Shown one piece after another: positions 43,593-55,761 of a stretch of DNA of 64,000 nt (position 1 is the stretch's first letter; every line of letters starts with the position of its first letter). The stretch is from contig JARDYH010000002.1 of the NCBI GenBank assembly GCA_029215795.1, forward strand, positions 359,688,973-359,752,972. Reading direction: 5' to 3'. This DNA is from Anniella stebbinsi (taxonomy: Eukaryota; Chordata; Lepidosauria; Squamata; Anniellidae). The position numbers were made by a program, and so were the translations under genes. Under the pieces are notes generated by a model. It was not told the origin of the DNA. It searched no databases and worked only from the letters and a program-made list of their open reading frames with translations.

Positions 43593-44638
43593 TAGGGATG
43601 TGTATTGTATCGTTAAAATCGCCGATAATGATACGATATGCTCTCTAGCGTGACTCCATTTAATAATAACGATAAGATAGGAAATCATAAGGAATCCAAC
43701 GATAATTATCAGAAACGATAGAAATTCCAATGATAAGTATCGTATTTTATTGTGTTATTGGAAGGCGCTTTCTCTTTTGCTGCCACATGGACGGAGCTAG
43801 AAGGTGGGGTGTGCTTGATGAGACTGACAGTTTCAGTGACCAATCGTGCAGCAAGGATTCCAGCAGGAGCCAATCACAATGTTGGAGGAGGGCTAATATC
43901 CCCGCATAAAACCCCCACACTTGGTGTTCCAGGCTCTGTTGGGAGTTAGGCGTTGAAGGGAGAAGGGTGGATTTGTTGGAGCTCTGTCCTGGCTCCTGGG
44001 TCTTGGTGGCGAATTGTTGGAGATTCATTGTACTCTCTTGCATCTTTGTGTCTCAGGTTCGTTTGGCTGTGCTTTGCTGTCTGTGTGTTTGAGACTTTGA
44101 ATTATAATTTTTATTTTTATAGTAGGTTTTTTTGTTGGGGTTAGGTACTTAGCAGGAGTGGGGGTACTGTGACTGAGGGGGAGAGTGTTTGCCCTGTTGA
44201 ACTTCCTTAAAAAAAAAAACCAGAAATATATTATATTTTAAAAAATTATATTTATCTCCATCTCTCTCTCTCTCTGGGTGTGTTTGTTTGCTTGATTGAC
44301 GGTGAGTGTGCTGCTGCTGTGTCTAGCCTGCTACACAGGATCTGTGTGGTCAAAGCAACACATGAAGTCAAAAACTGTGGGCAAAGCATACTTTTTCTAC
44401 TTCGTAGCAGTATGAAACACGGCTCTAAGACGCGCCTTGGGCGAGGTGGCTCTGGGTCTAGGAGAGATGCTGTTGCTGCTGGGGCAGTTTTGGGGTGGCT
44501 GTCTCTCCCTCTCATACATTTTTTTATTTCTTTTCGAAAGACACTGCTCCAGCCAATGGTTCCAGTCTGGACTGGAGGGACTGCTTTAGGGAGGGGGACT
44601 GCAAAGCAGAAGCAGCATCCCTCTCTCACACATTTTAT

Positions 44639-44673
<35 letters not shown>

Positions 44674-47035
44674 GAAAGACACTGCTCCAGCCAATGGTTC
44701 CAGTCTGGACTGGAGGGACTGCTCCAGGGAGCCTTGAGAGAGATTCCTGTATTTTTATTTTTCATCACTACGTCCCCTGGATCTGTTCTTCATGGAGTCC
44801 ATTAGTGAGGGACTACAGAAGCATCCCCCTCACGCATTTTTATTTTTTGAGAATTTGGTCCAGGCAATGTGCCTGCCTACGCCTGCCCAGGAGGGGCTTT
44901 TATTAATTTGCCAATGTGCCTGCCGGGGACTCATATCAATTGGCCTATGTGCCTACTGGGGACTCATATTATATTATCAATTGGCCCATGTGCCTGCCAA
45001 GGACTCATATTATATTATCAATTGGCCAACGTGACTGCCAGGGACTCATTATATTATCAATTGGCCAATGTGCCTACCGGGGACTCATATTATATTATCA
45101 ATTGGCCAATGTGCCTGCCAGGGACTCATATTACATTATCTATTGGCCAATGTACCTACCCAGAAGGGGACTTTTATCAATGTGCCTGCTGGAGACTCAT
45201 ATTATATTATCAATTGGCCAATGTGCCTGCCAGGGACTCATATTATATTATCAATTGGCAAATGTGTCTGCCGGGGACTCATATTATATTATCAATTGGC
45301 CAACGTGCCTGCTGGGGACTCAAATTATATTATCAAATGGCCAATGTGGCTACCCAGAAGGGGACTCTTATCGATGTGCCTTCCGGGGACTCATATTATA
45401 TTATCAATTGGCCAATGTGCCTGCCGGGGACTCATATCTTATCAATTGGCCAATGTGACTACCTCTATTCCAAATGTGACTTTTATTTGCCTCTGCTCCA
45501 GCCAATGTGCGCAGCTCTGGCATGAAGAAATGCCCACCTGCCTGCACGGGGATGGCGGGCAGACTGGGTCATTTGCAAACATGATGAGGTCAAGGTGGTG
45601 TGTGATGGTAGTTTTGATGGGATCCTGCCGGTTGGCGCACCGCAGGGGTATCTCCTGGCCCAATGAGGCCGTACCCCCAATCCTTTTATTATTTCAATTG
45701 TCCTCACATGCGCATGGCCTAGTCTAGAGACAAGGCAGCAGTTCTACGGTGGCAGAATACATCCACTCACTGCGCCATGCACGCATAGGCGCTAGTGGGA
45801 TCCAGCCGGTAGGCACACCGCAGGGGTATCTCCTGGCCCAATGAGGTCCTGCCTGCTGGCTGAAACAACTGTTACGCCCGTGCCACTCCCCTAACCCCCA
45901 ATCCTTTTATTATTTTATTTGTACTTAGACATGCATGGCTTAATCTCTTGAGGCAGCAGCAGTTCCGCTACTGCAGTGGAATGTGGCCATCGTCCACTCA
46001 CTGCACCACGCATAGGCGCTAGTGGGATCCTCCAGGTTTCCGCGCTTCCTGCTGGCTGGGTATCTCCTCTCCTGGCCCAATGAGGCCCTGCCTGCTAAGG
46101 CTGACTCTAAAATAATAACTGTTATGCCCGTGCTATTCCCCTATCCCCCAATCCTTTTAATTTATAAACCTGCGTGGAAAGACAAGGCAGCAAGAGTTCA
46201 CACATTTTACTTTGATGATTGAATATGGAAGGCACTGCCACCTAGGTTTATTCATAGGTTTTGAATGTTCACTGTATTCATAAAAATATACCTAACACAA
46301 GTGACTTTTATTTGCCAAAGTGCCTACCCCAAATGTGAGTTTTCTTTTATTTGGCAAAGTGCCTACCTGTGGTACCCCGTCTTCTATGAACTGGGCTATG
46401 TGCCTACCTGTGGTACTCTGTCTTCTAAGAATTGGGCTATGTTCCTACCTCTATCCCAAATGTGACTTTTATTTGCCTCTGCTCCAGCCAATGTGTGCAG
46501 CTCTGTCATGAAGAAATGCCCACCACCACCCCTGCCTGCACGGGGATGGCGGGCAGACTGGGTCGTATTCTACTGTGGTGGAATGCAGCCATCCACTCAC
46601 TGTGCTAGGCGTAGGCACTAGTGGGATCTTCCAGGTTTCTTTGCTTCCTCCTGCTGGGTATCTCCTCTCCTGGCCTAATGAGGCCCTGCCTGCTAAGGCT
46701 ATACGTGTTACGCCCATGCTATTCCCTTACACACACACACCCCATCCATATGACTGCATATGGAAGGCACTGCCAGGTTTATCCACAGGTTTGGAAAGTT
46801 CATTGTATTCCATCCAGGAATGCATCCACTCATTCTCACTGTGCCACGCACGCATAGGCACATTCCCTCCGCTCCAGCCAAAGAGCCAACCTCAACCCCG
46901 AAGGGGACTTTTCTTTTATTTGACAAAGTGCCTACCTCAACCCCAAAGAGGACTTTTCTTTTATTAGACAAAGTGACTGCCTACCTCTATTGCCTCTGCT
47001 CCAGCCAATATTGTGCACAGCTCTGGCATGAAGAA
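43593..47035 (+). mobile_element. hAT-like element E6b, 3.4 kb, inserted in the R4-like LINE
   Basis: Starts TAGGGATGTGTATTG followed by ATCGTTA-rich subterminal sequence. Its right end is set only by where R4-like sequence resumes; no clean right terminus was seen and the target duplication (ATTATGAA against GGCATGAA) is imperfect. The interior holds a (CTTT)n run (44640-44674), the 41-bp minisatellite, and several internal repeats of CTCCAGCCAATGTG...CATGAAGAAA and of CATCCACTCACTG...GGCGCTAGTGGGATC. No transposase was recognised. Confidence 0.6.
44897..45475 (+). repeat. 41-bp minisatellite, about 13 units
   Basis: Unit built around CAATTGGCCAATGTGCCTGC and GGGACTCATATTATATTAT. Starts at 44937, 44978, 45019, 45058, 45099 and 45140, then onward to about 45450, with some units carrying a short insertion (CCCAGAAGGGGACTTTTATC). 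The open frames of up to 218 codons over it arise because 41 is not a multiple of 3 and the unit has no stop in the read-through frames; I do not consider them genes. Confidence 0.9.
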
Positions 47036-48571
47036 AGCTTTCAGTTTCTGGAAATAGCTCATCCTTCCTGAGCAATTTGTAAGATGGTTCTTTGTTTATT
47101 TGTGGGTTCTGTATTATGTTGTAGTGCTTTCCATGGAGTGCTTTTTGTGACCATTTTTCTTTTTTCTCTGCTAGTGTGAGTGGTCGTGTTTGGTCTTTGC
47201 TTTGTAGTGCTAGATTAAGTGGGGTGTAATTTTTATCTGCTGTTACTATGGCTTTATGAATGGGGTGTTTTTAGTATGGAAAAATTCTCTGAGTGATTTT
47301 ATCTGTTCAGCATACATTGTGTTAATGTCTAGCAGACCTCTTCCTCATTTCCTGCTGATCGTTGTTCTTTCAATGCTTGAGTTGGGATGGAGCATGCGGC
47401 GTTTTGTGAGTTCGGTGCGATTGAGTCTGTTTATTTCTTCAAGTTCAGTATGCGACCAGCGTATGATTCCGAATGAGTATGTGAGAATGGGTATTGTGCA
47501 GGTGTTGATGGCTTTGAAAATGTTTTTCGAGTTGAATTTAGATTTTAGGATTTGTGATAGGCGAGTTTTATATTGCATTCTTAGTTGAGTTTTTACTGTG
47601 GAGTGATTGATTTTTGTGCTTTGTTGGAATCCTAAGTATTCGTATATTTCATTTTCTTCCATGTTATCTAATATTTCGTTATTTAGTGTTTCTGCTGTTC
47701 CTTCTTCTTTCCATTTTCCACTTTCTATGTGTAGTATATTGCATTTTCCCATCCCGAATTCCATTTTCATATCTGTTACCAGTTCCTCAGTGATTCGCAG
47801 GAGACCTTTTATCTTTTTCCAGGTTAAATCATAGATTTTGATGTCATCCATGTACAGGAGGTGATTGATTCTTTGCTTTGCTTGTTTTTGGTGTTTTATG
47901 TCGATGCCATATGTGGTGTTGTTAAGGGTGTTGGATAGTGGATTGAGACTCAGGCAGAACCATAGAGCGCTGAATGCGTCACCTTGGAATATGCCATGTT
48001 TGATATTTATTCTTTCTGTCTGTTGTTAGGCGTATTGTCGTTCTCTATGTCTCCATGATTCTTGTCAGAAAATTTTGGATTGAGGGATGTATTTTGTATA
48101 TTTTGAGTACTTTTTTCAGCCAGCTGGGTGGGATCGAGTCAAAAGCCTTTTTATAGTCTATGTAGCAGGTGTGGAGGTTTCTTTTCTTTTTTTCTGTTTG
48201 CTTCATGATGACACTGTCTATTCTTAACTGTTCTTTGCATTCTCTGCTGTTCTTTTTACATCCTTTTTGTTCTTCTGTGGGTATATTATATTGTGTGAGA
48301 TGTGCTTCAATTTTCTGTGTGACTGGGGCAGTTATAATTTTGTAGAGTGTTGGAAGGCACGTTATAGGACTGTAGTTAGCTGGGTTTTGGGTAACTGCAG
48401 TTTTGGTTTAATGTAGGTGTTGCCTTTGGTTAGAAGTAGAGGGAATTGGTGTGGGTGTTCTATGGCAGTGTTTATCTGTTGAGTGAGGTATTCATGTGTT
48501 GATGTGAGCTGTTTGTACCTGAAGTTTTGTACTTGGTCCGAGCCAGGTGCTTTCCAGTTGTGTGTCCTTTG

Positions 48572-48572
<1 letters not shown>
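47036..48572 (-). mobile_element. R4-like LINE fragment 2, part 2 (RT region)
   Basis: Minus strand reads an RT segment with MDDIKIYDLTWKKIKGLL, MEFGMGKCNILHIESGKW, YEYLGFQQSTKINHSTVK, INTCTIPILTYSFGIIRW and LNRTELTKRRMLHP; farther upstream, NWKAPGSDQVQNFRYKQL. xDD with the downstream YLGF block is the RT palm and thumb. Frameshifts make it a fossil. The R4 name is from memory of reptile elements with a C-terminal restriction-like endonuclease. Confidence 0.65.
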
Positions 48573-48620
<48 letters not shown>

Positions 48621-48680
48621 TCTTACCTGCCTCCCCCTCTGGATTGAGGCAGGGAACAACATCAACTACAAACAGTATAA
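48573..48680 (-). repeat. (TTA)n with L2-like 3' end
   Basis: About 15 TTA units, then TTACCTGCCTCCCCCTCTGG and GGCAGGGAACAAC, the reverse complement of the L2-like tail; the same arrangement as at 12377-12525. Confidence 0.75.
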
Positions 48681-49714
48681 AATTCATTAAATAAAAAAAC
48701 GTATGGTTTACAAAACCAACGTTAAGGCTCTACAGTTTCCAACCAAGCACCAAAAAGCAGGGAAATTGGGAGTTAAGGCTCCCAAGCCTTAACGCCACAT
48801 CCTCCCAAAGGAGGCAGAAAGTGCAGGTGAAATTCTCATTCTCCCAAAGCAGATAAACCATGAGGACAGGATGGAGAATATGATACGCAGAGGTGACTGT
48901 GGGGTTGTGGAAAACTGATCACGAACAACTTAGGGCCACCTACTTCTCTTTTTTTGTTTAGAGCAGCTCTTCCCCAACCTGGTGCCCTCCAAAGTGTTGG
49001 ACTACAACTCCCATCATTGCAAGTCAGTATGTCCCATGGTCAGGAATGCTGGGACTTGTCATCTCACGATCTCCTTATGGAAGACCCATGGAATTGTGAC
49101 TGAAGAAGGAATCAGAATATGGTGTTAGAGACATTACTTCATTTGCTGTCATTCCTCCCCCCCATTTTAAAACATATGCACACACATCTCCCTCCTGCCA
49201 ACTTCTCTCCATTTCCTATATGACATTTTGTTGATAGCAGATTTGTGCAGTGTCTTTTGCTTTCCAGTGTAGGCCAGACAAAGCATTATAGACCAGCCTG
49301 CTTGAAGAGTGGGTCACCGGGAAAACTCCGTGTAAGTTTTATGGTCAATCCATACAAATTCCCTCCCACAACAATTTAGAACATAGTTAGGTTAGAACAT
49401 GGTTAGGTTTCCATTATATTTGCAATATGTGTTGATTTATGAACATATACACAGAGCATAGGGAACAAACACAGAGATGGAGAGTGGTAGTCTTTAAGGC
49501 AGCTTTCATTCCCCCCAAAAGCAATGAGCAGAAATTGCCCTCTTTCTCTCTCCCACTCCATATACCCACACAACTCTCTGTTTTTCAGTGCTCCCATTTT
49601 TGGCTCAATTTCTTTTTTTAATCACCACTATTAGTGAGGGTGATGTTGCCTGCAAGGTATTATCTTTTCACTTGACATTACACAACAGCATTTTCAGTAC
49701 AATATAATCATCAT
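48681..49714. other. Intergenic; one-armed short repeat at 48971-49066
   Basis: CAACCTGGTGCCCTCC...GGACTACAACTCCCATC is a member of the palindromic repeat at 33808. The remainder shows nothing I can identify. Confidence 0.45.
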
Positions 49715-49715
49715 C

Positions 49716-49796
49716 ATCCCTGCATTCAGCAGGAGGTTGGACTCGATGGCCTTATAGGCCCCTTCCAACTCTACTATTCTATGATTCTGTGATGAA
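49716..49796 (+). mobile_element. CR1 LINE 3' end
   Basis: AGGAGGTTGGACTCGATGGC, CCTTCCAACTCTACTATTC and the ATTCTATG-type terminal repeats are the signature CR1 3' end. Confidence 0.9.
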
Positions 49797-49846
49797 GAAA
49801 TGTTACTGGACTTCAGATAATGCTGTGAAAATTGATTAGTGGTATC

Positions 49847-49862
49847 AATTAACCTCACTCTC
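49847..49862. repeat. L1 target-site duplication, left copy
   Basis: AATTAACCTCACTCTC, repeated exactly at 52390-52405. Confidence 0.92.
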
Positions 49863-52389
49863 TCTTTTTTTTTAATTTGAAGTGTTTTATTGGTATATTA
49901 TTGGTATTTTAATAATGTATTGGTTTTATGTGCTTTTAATCAGTTTTGTGTATTTTATATATATATATATTTATAATATTTTATTTTTCAACATAATACA
50001 ACATAAAACAACATAAAACACAATACATAACCAACACCCCCCATGCACCCCTCTCCCCAGGAGACCTTCAATTATTAATTATTACTCTTTCCAAAATTGT
50101 AAAGACTCTTCTGAAGGTATTTGCCAGTTCCCCGTTCTTAATACATATTCCAAAAAAGGGCTCCATATTTTTCCAAAACCATTCTTACTGGACATTCTCC
50201 TCTTTATTTTCATTTTACACGTCAGCTTATCATTAAGTGCCACATCCCATATTTCTTTATACCATTCTTCTAAGATATATATCCCTTGCCCTTTCCAATT
50301 TTTAGCAATCATTATTCTGACAGGAGCCAGGAAGTTGTTTATCAGTTCTGTCTTACTGATATTCTCATTTCCTTTATCCCATATTGCTAGTAGAGCCAGC
50401 TTTGGGCTTAATTCCAGTTTACTTCCAATTATTTCACTTATTTCTTTGAACACCCTTTCCCAATTTTTTTGTACATATTCACAGCTCCACCACATATGAA
50501 AATAAGTTCCAACCTCCTGACATCCCTTACAACAATTCTTAGACACTTTTTTATCTATCTGATGAAATCTTACCAGTGTTAAATACCATCTCCAAACTGT
50601 CTTATAATAATTTTCCTTAATTCTAATCGACAACAGCTTTAACATTCTTGCATCCCATATCCTCCCCCAGTTATGTTCATTAATTTGTTCCTTTACATCG
50701 TCTTCCCAAATCTTTTTAATAATTTTAAGAGAGTCCTGATAAGCATCTTCCTCTATCAATATTTTGTATATCTCGCTGGTCAAACCTTTTTTAATTTTAA
50801 TTTCTTCCTTCCTTCCTTCCTCTTAATTCAATTAATCAATCTTGTATTATTTCTACATTTCTTATTTTCCATTTTCCATTCCTGTGTCCATTTTTCCAAT
50901 TGTAAACATTTGAACCAAGCTATCTTTTGTCCTTTTAATAACTCTCTAATTTGCTCCTTATCTATCATTCTTTCCATCCAATTCCTTAATTTAATAATTT
51001 CCTGATCCTTCAGACTCCCTTCCAACTCTACTTTTTAGGTCCTTGGGAAATTTCCCACAACTACCACTGGGGCGAGTGGAGAGTCTCCTGGTATTAACTT
51101 CCCTTTAACTTTCTCCCAGATCTCTAGAATGTTTTTCAGCAACAGGTTGTCCAGTCCCCTCAAATTTTTCTTTTGAATTTTAATAAAAAAAATATTTTGC
51201 AATTTGAAATCTAGTTCCCCTGTTTGCGTTTCTAACCATTTTAAATCTTCCTCCCCTAATATACTATTTATGACATATCTTAACTGATTAGCAATATAAT
51301 AATTCTTTATATTTGGAAGTCCCAAACCTCCTTTCTTTTGTGTCTTATACCATAACCCTTTATTAATCCTAGCTCTCTTATCTCCATTGCAATAAGCGTT
51401 AATCATATTTTGCCAGCTCTTTAACTCTACTTCCGATATTTTAATCGGCAGCATTCTAAACAAAAAATTAATCTTAGGTAATATCTTCATTTTAATAACC
51501 GCTATTCTACCAAACCAAGAATGTTTTAATTTTCTATATACCTCTAACTTTTCCCCTATCTGTTTTTTCAAACTTGCAAAATTAATTTCCTCTAATCTAT
51601 CTAAATCTTTTGCAATATTAACTCCTAAATAACGTACCATATTTTTAAGCCTAAGACCTAACTTAACTTTACACTCCTCCAACTCTTCCTTGTTATAGTT
51701 AAATAACATCATTTCTGGCTTCCCCCAATTAACTTGTAAGCCAGTAATCTCCCCAAATTCTCTCAAATGCTTCTTAACCAGCTCACCACTCTTCAGGGGA
51801 TCTTCTAATGTCAATAATGTATCATCTGCAAACATATTCATTTTAATCTTCTCCTTCCCTCCTATCCCTTTCAATCTTACATCCTCCCTTATAACATTTG
51901 CCAAAATTTCTATCACTATTGCAAATAAGATCGGTGAAAGTGGACATCCTTGTCTAGTTCCTTGAGCTAGTGTAATCTGTTGCGTTAACCCATCATTAAC
52001 CATTATTTCTGCTTTATTATTTTTATACAGCTGATCAATCACTCCCATGAATTTATCTCCAAGCCCAAATGTTTTTAAAATTGTTTTAAGTGCTGGCCAT
52101 TCCACGCAATCAAAGGCTTTGAATATATCCAGTGCTAACAAACCAGCTTTTAAATTCCTTTGTCTAATAATATTAATTATATTTAAAACTCTTTCAATTA
52201 AATTAGGCATTTGCCTTCCTGAAATAAATCCACATTGATCTTTTCTAATATATTTATATATAAACGTGCCCATTCTTTTTGCCATTATTGCCATAAAAAA
52301 TTTTGAGTCTTGATTTATTAAAGATATTGGTCTATAAGATGCTGGATCCGTCAAATCCTTTGCTGCAAAAAAAAAAAAATTGTGAACAT
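49863..52389 (-). mobile_element. L1-clade LINE, 5'-truncated in ORF2
   Basis: Minus strand. From its 5' side: DPASYRPISLINQDSKFF, KDQCGFISGRQMPNLIER, LALDIFKAFDCVEWPAL, GTRQGCPLSPILFAIVIE, and the catalytic MNMFADDTLLTLED. The frame is open for 471 codons (52450-51035), then breaks; the C-terminal part resumes at 50783-50082 with a Cys-rich segment (NCCKGCQEVGTYFHMWWSC). FADD and RPISL are L1 landmarks. It ends in a poly(A) tail (poly-T on plus, 49865-49874) and has a 16-bp target duplication, so it is a genuine target-primed insertion, now disabled. Confidence 0.92.
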
Positions 52390-52436
52390 AATTAACCTCA
52401 CTCTCATGTTCACATTTTTTTTTTTTTTGCAGCAAA
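52359..52436. repeat. 31-bp inverted repeat at the L1 5' junction
   Basis: 52359-52389 (TTTGCTGC, 13 A, TTGTGAACAT) is the reverse complement of 52406-52436 except for one base. The 16-bp target duplication is the loop between the arms. Confidence 0.92.
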
Positions 52437-52595
52437 TGGCCAATAAGCATGTTTAAACCATGGTGATTTAGACACCATGGTTAAGAATGGTTCACAAGAC
52501 ACTCTAAGTCATGGTTCACATGGCACACTAAGCCATAGTGTTTAGCTCTAAATGCTTAACCACTGTGGCTTAGTGTGTCATCTGAACATGGTCAG
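52425..52595. repeat. CACACTAAGCCATGG-type interspersed repeat, inverted
   Basis: GCAGCAAATGGCC, CATGTTTAAACCATGG and, at the far end, CTTAGTGTGTCATCTGAACA match the reverse complement of 8651-8800. Confidence 0.65.
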
Positions 52596-53034
52596 TATGT
52601 AACAAAGGATGCACAGGAATAACAACCACACAAAACTACTCCTATTGACCCACATTCTCCCATTCCACAGATAATAAAGTGACTTTAAGACGATGAGTGG
52701 GAGCAAAGAATCCACACAGCCATAATAACAACGATAATGATATTAAAATAAGATGTGATATTCAGAAAGGCACACCAAAAAGCAGGCTTTGGAATACAGG
52801 AACAAGTTCCCACCCCTGCCCCACCCATCCATGCTGTAGAATTGTTTGCTAACCCTCATTATGAAATAATAGTTCTCGGAGATGTGACACTTTACACTTT
52901 AAACTAAACTGAGAACAGGAAGATGGTTGTTGTTTTTTTTGCCCCAATGTACACTTGCTTAGATAGAACTACATGTGCCATCTTGATGCCCTGTGTTCCA
53001 AAATGGAGAGATCCTTTTGGAGGATATCACAATC

Positions 53035-53150
53035 CCTCTTTGTTTGAACAACCCTAAATAATTTGGTGTCATCAGCAAACATGGCAAACCTCATTGCTCA
53101 CACCTAGTTCCAAATAATTTATAAACAGGTTGGAAAGCATTGGTCCTAAT
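53035..53150 (-). mobile_element. CR1-type LINE RT fragment
   Basis: Minus strand reads SNLFINYLELG and, after a frame change, MFADDTKLF, the RT palm of CR1-type LINEs. Confidence 0.7.
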
Positions 53151-54790
53151 AATAAAAATACATATGAGCATAAACAGGATGGGTATATAAAGTCACATCT
53201 GTGCCTTGTGGAAAAGCAATTTGAGATTTTTTGAGTTTTTTTTGTTTATTAAATTTACTTTCTACATATAGTAAACTACAGTTGTGCCCGCCCACCCCGT
53301 TCTCACCCCCTGCAGTTTTCCTTCCCCCAGGCTCAATTTGGGTGGATACTTACTTCAGAGTAAACAACTACCCATCAGATCAGTTTGCTTAGCAAAGCAG
53401 GGATTTTAGATTGTGCTTTCCCTCCTCTGTTTCTGCAGCGTTTACTTCCTGGATTTACAGCTTCTTGTGCCCTCCCACCCCGGAGTTCTCTTTCCCCCAG
53501 GCCACTCCAATGGAAGGAAATCTCAATTTGGGTGGAGGCTTAATTTAGAGTAAACACCCATCAGATCAGGTTGCAGATTCAGAACATCCCTTAGATCACA
53601 GGCTGCAGATTTCCACCACTTCAGAAAAACACCCCCCCCCCCAACTTCAGAAACAATCCAGAACCTTGAAAACAAAACATAGACCTTTGACTCTTGCTGC
53701 CTCGGTCGCCAGAGCAGGGAAGAACGTTCTCTTTGCAAAGAGTGGCAGTTTCCCCCTTCCCCCCTCCCTTCTGATAATAAGCTCTGTGGTGCCCTGTACA
53801 CATGTGTTGCACTATGGATTGAACGAAAGGAATAAATATTCATTAAAAATCAACAGTAGGGAATTTTCAAAAAAGGAAAAGCATTTCACCAAGTAGATTG
53901 AAGGGAGAAGAAGACACCATCAATGGATAAAGCAGTAAGTCTGTAATCCCTCTGGAAATCGTGCGCACAAATACTCGCAAACTGAAAGTCATTTGACAAA
54001 AGCAGGGAGACAGGTTTGTGTTCCTTTTCTATCTTAAACTGCTCTCCTTCCCTCAATCTTTCACCAATCTTCTTGAAATTTTAAGGTAATGTAAAACAAA
54101 CATTTCTTTCTGGCACCTATAAATTTCAGAAAGATTGGTGAAACTTTGTTGATTTTATGGCTGTTAGAATGACTCCCCCCCCCCCAAATTATCACTTTCA
54201 CTGATGGCCCTTAACAAGGAAGGCACTGCCGTGCCTCCCTTAATACATAAAAACTGATTAAAAACATATAAAGCTAATACATTATTATTAAAATAATAAT
54301 AAAACTCTTAAAATTCAACAACTTACCTTGTTTTTGTTGTCCCCAACTCCTTTTAAGGAAGAAGACAGTTGGCAGCTGTCATGAGCATCATTGACTAACT
54401 TATCTATTGATATCAATTTATTATATCTAGCTATAACCTTGCATGTATTTCTTGACCTTCAAGTGCTTATATCTCACCTTATGTGTATTCCTTATTCCTA
54501 TGTACTATATTATGCCTATTTAGACTTTTGCACCCCAAAGCATCTAAGTTCCAAAATGTATGTCTGTGCTTCTTGCCCCGTACTTTCCCACCCCAGCTCT
54601 TATTAACGTGTACGTGAACCCCTCCCTCCCTCCCTTGTACTCTGATTAATAGCAATGAGAAGCAAATCTCTCTCTCAACAGACAGAATTCAGCATGTGTG
54701 CATGAACAGCAAAGTCAGGGTATGGGTTTCTTAACCGAAAAGTAAGCAAGGATTTTTTTTTTGGTAATTAGTAAGTTATTGTAAATATTT
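53151..54790. other. 3' flank of gene B, no recognised gene
   Basis: Includes an internal near-duplication (GGATTTACAGCTTCTTGTGCC region: CAATTTGGGTGGA at 53335 and 53525 with CCCATCAGATCAG after each). No clear polyadenylation site for gene B could be fixed. Confidence 0.45.
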
Positions 54791-54798
54791 TTATATGT

Positions 54799-54989
54799 TT
54801 ATGATGAGCAACCACGGGGAACAGCACAGATTTTATAAGGATGGGGACGGAATGAGAACCCCAATACAGGATCTGGCCTGAGTTTTTTCACTCCTACTGG
54901 CAACTGAAGCCTGAATGCCCTCAGCAGGCTGGTCAAAAAGATGAAGACCTCAATTCTTGCCAGCTGCTCCCCTAGACACACCCGAGCTC
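54799..54989 (-). CDS. CYP2 gene B exon 9 (haem-binding loop, C-terminus)
   Basis: 191 bp including the TAA stop (54801-54799), acceptor TTTACAG. With the last base of exon 8 it encodes the haem signature F-G-T-G-A-R-V-C-L-G-E with the proximal cysteine, then QLARIEVFIFLTSLLRAF, the L helix typical of CYP2J-type enzymes, and a C-terminus ending ICAVPRGCSS. It is a few residues longer than mammalian CYP2 C-termini. It confirms that the chain is open to its normal end. Confidence 0.93.
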
Positions 54990-55761
54990 CTGTAAAGAAA
55001 GCAAAGGAAAACAGCCAGTGAGTAACAATCTCTTCTCCAGAACATTTAACCACATCCGACACCCCTAAGTAACCCATGAGGGACTGCTGCTCCTACAGCT
55101 GCCCCCTCCATAACTCCCTTTTACTCTATTGGTTGGCATCCCTCAGAGAGGCATGGCTTTGGCCCTGGCTCCACCGGTAGCTGACCCTGCTTGTATACAG
55201 TTTCAAAGCAGGCAAAATTACCAGAAATACTTAGGACAGAGAAATGCATACAGCATCTTAAATTAAACAATGGGGATCACAGGGAATTGAACTGAAAAAG
55301 AGTGGAAGGCTTTTCCATATGGGGCTGTGAATCAGCTGTTAATTTGCTACATCCATTTTTGGTTTCATCGTAGATTTGAAATCTGAGCACCATCTGAGTG
55401 GTGTTTTCTTTCATGCTATTGCACTACAGAACCTCTAGGTGGCACTCTGGCATGGCTCAATAGCACAAATATATAAGATGATATTGCACTTTCTGTCGCT
55501 TTCACAATTAAATGCCAACTAACCAAAATCCCTATATATAGCCGCTGGACACATTTGTCTTTTATATAGTAGCATCAAACTGAATAATAAGCATTCCCAG
55601 TGTCCCTCTTTTAACTATTAAAACCCATCTCCTTTCCCAATTAAATGCTGCATTTCCCCTGCGCTAAATAAAACATCACTTAAAGTGCTGGTTAGATGCA
55701 GGAATTAAACCGGAAGGCCAAATCATCATCTAGAGAACCTGAAAACAACCATGAGTAGGCA

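Noticed and set aside
44897..45475. Regular repeat spacing resembling a CRISPR array
   Set aside because: Units are contiguous with no variable spacers, and the setting is a vertebrate transposon; it is a minisatellite.
47336..47851. Host gene encoding the 168-residue minus-strand protein
   Set aside because: RT motif (MDDIKIY) and alignment with the second repeat copy show it is a LINE fragment.
49716..52389. Possible single LINE from the CR1 end through the L1
   Set aside because: The CR1 3' end is on the plus strand and lies outside the L1 target duplication; they are separate insertions.
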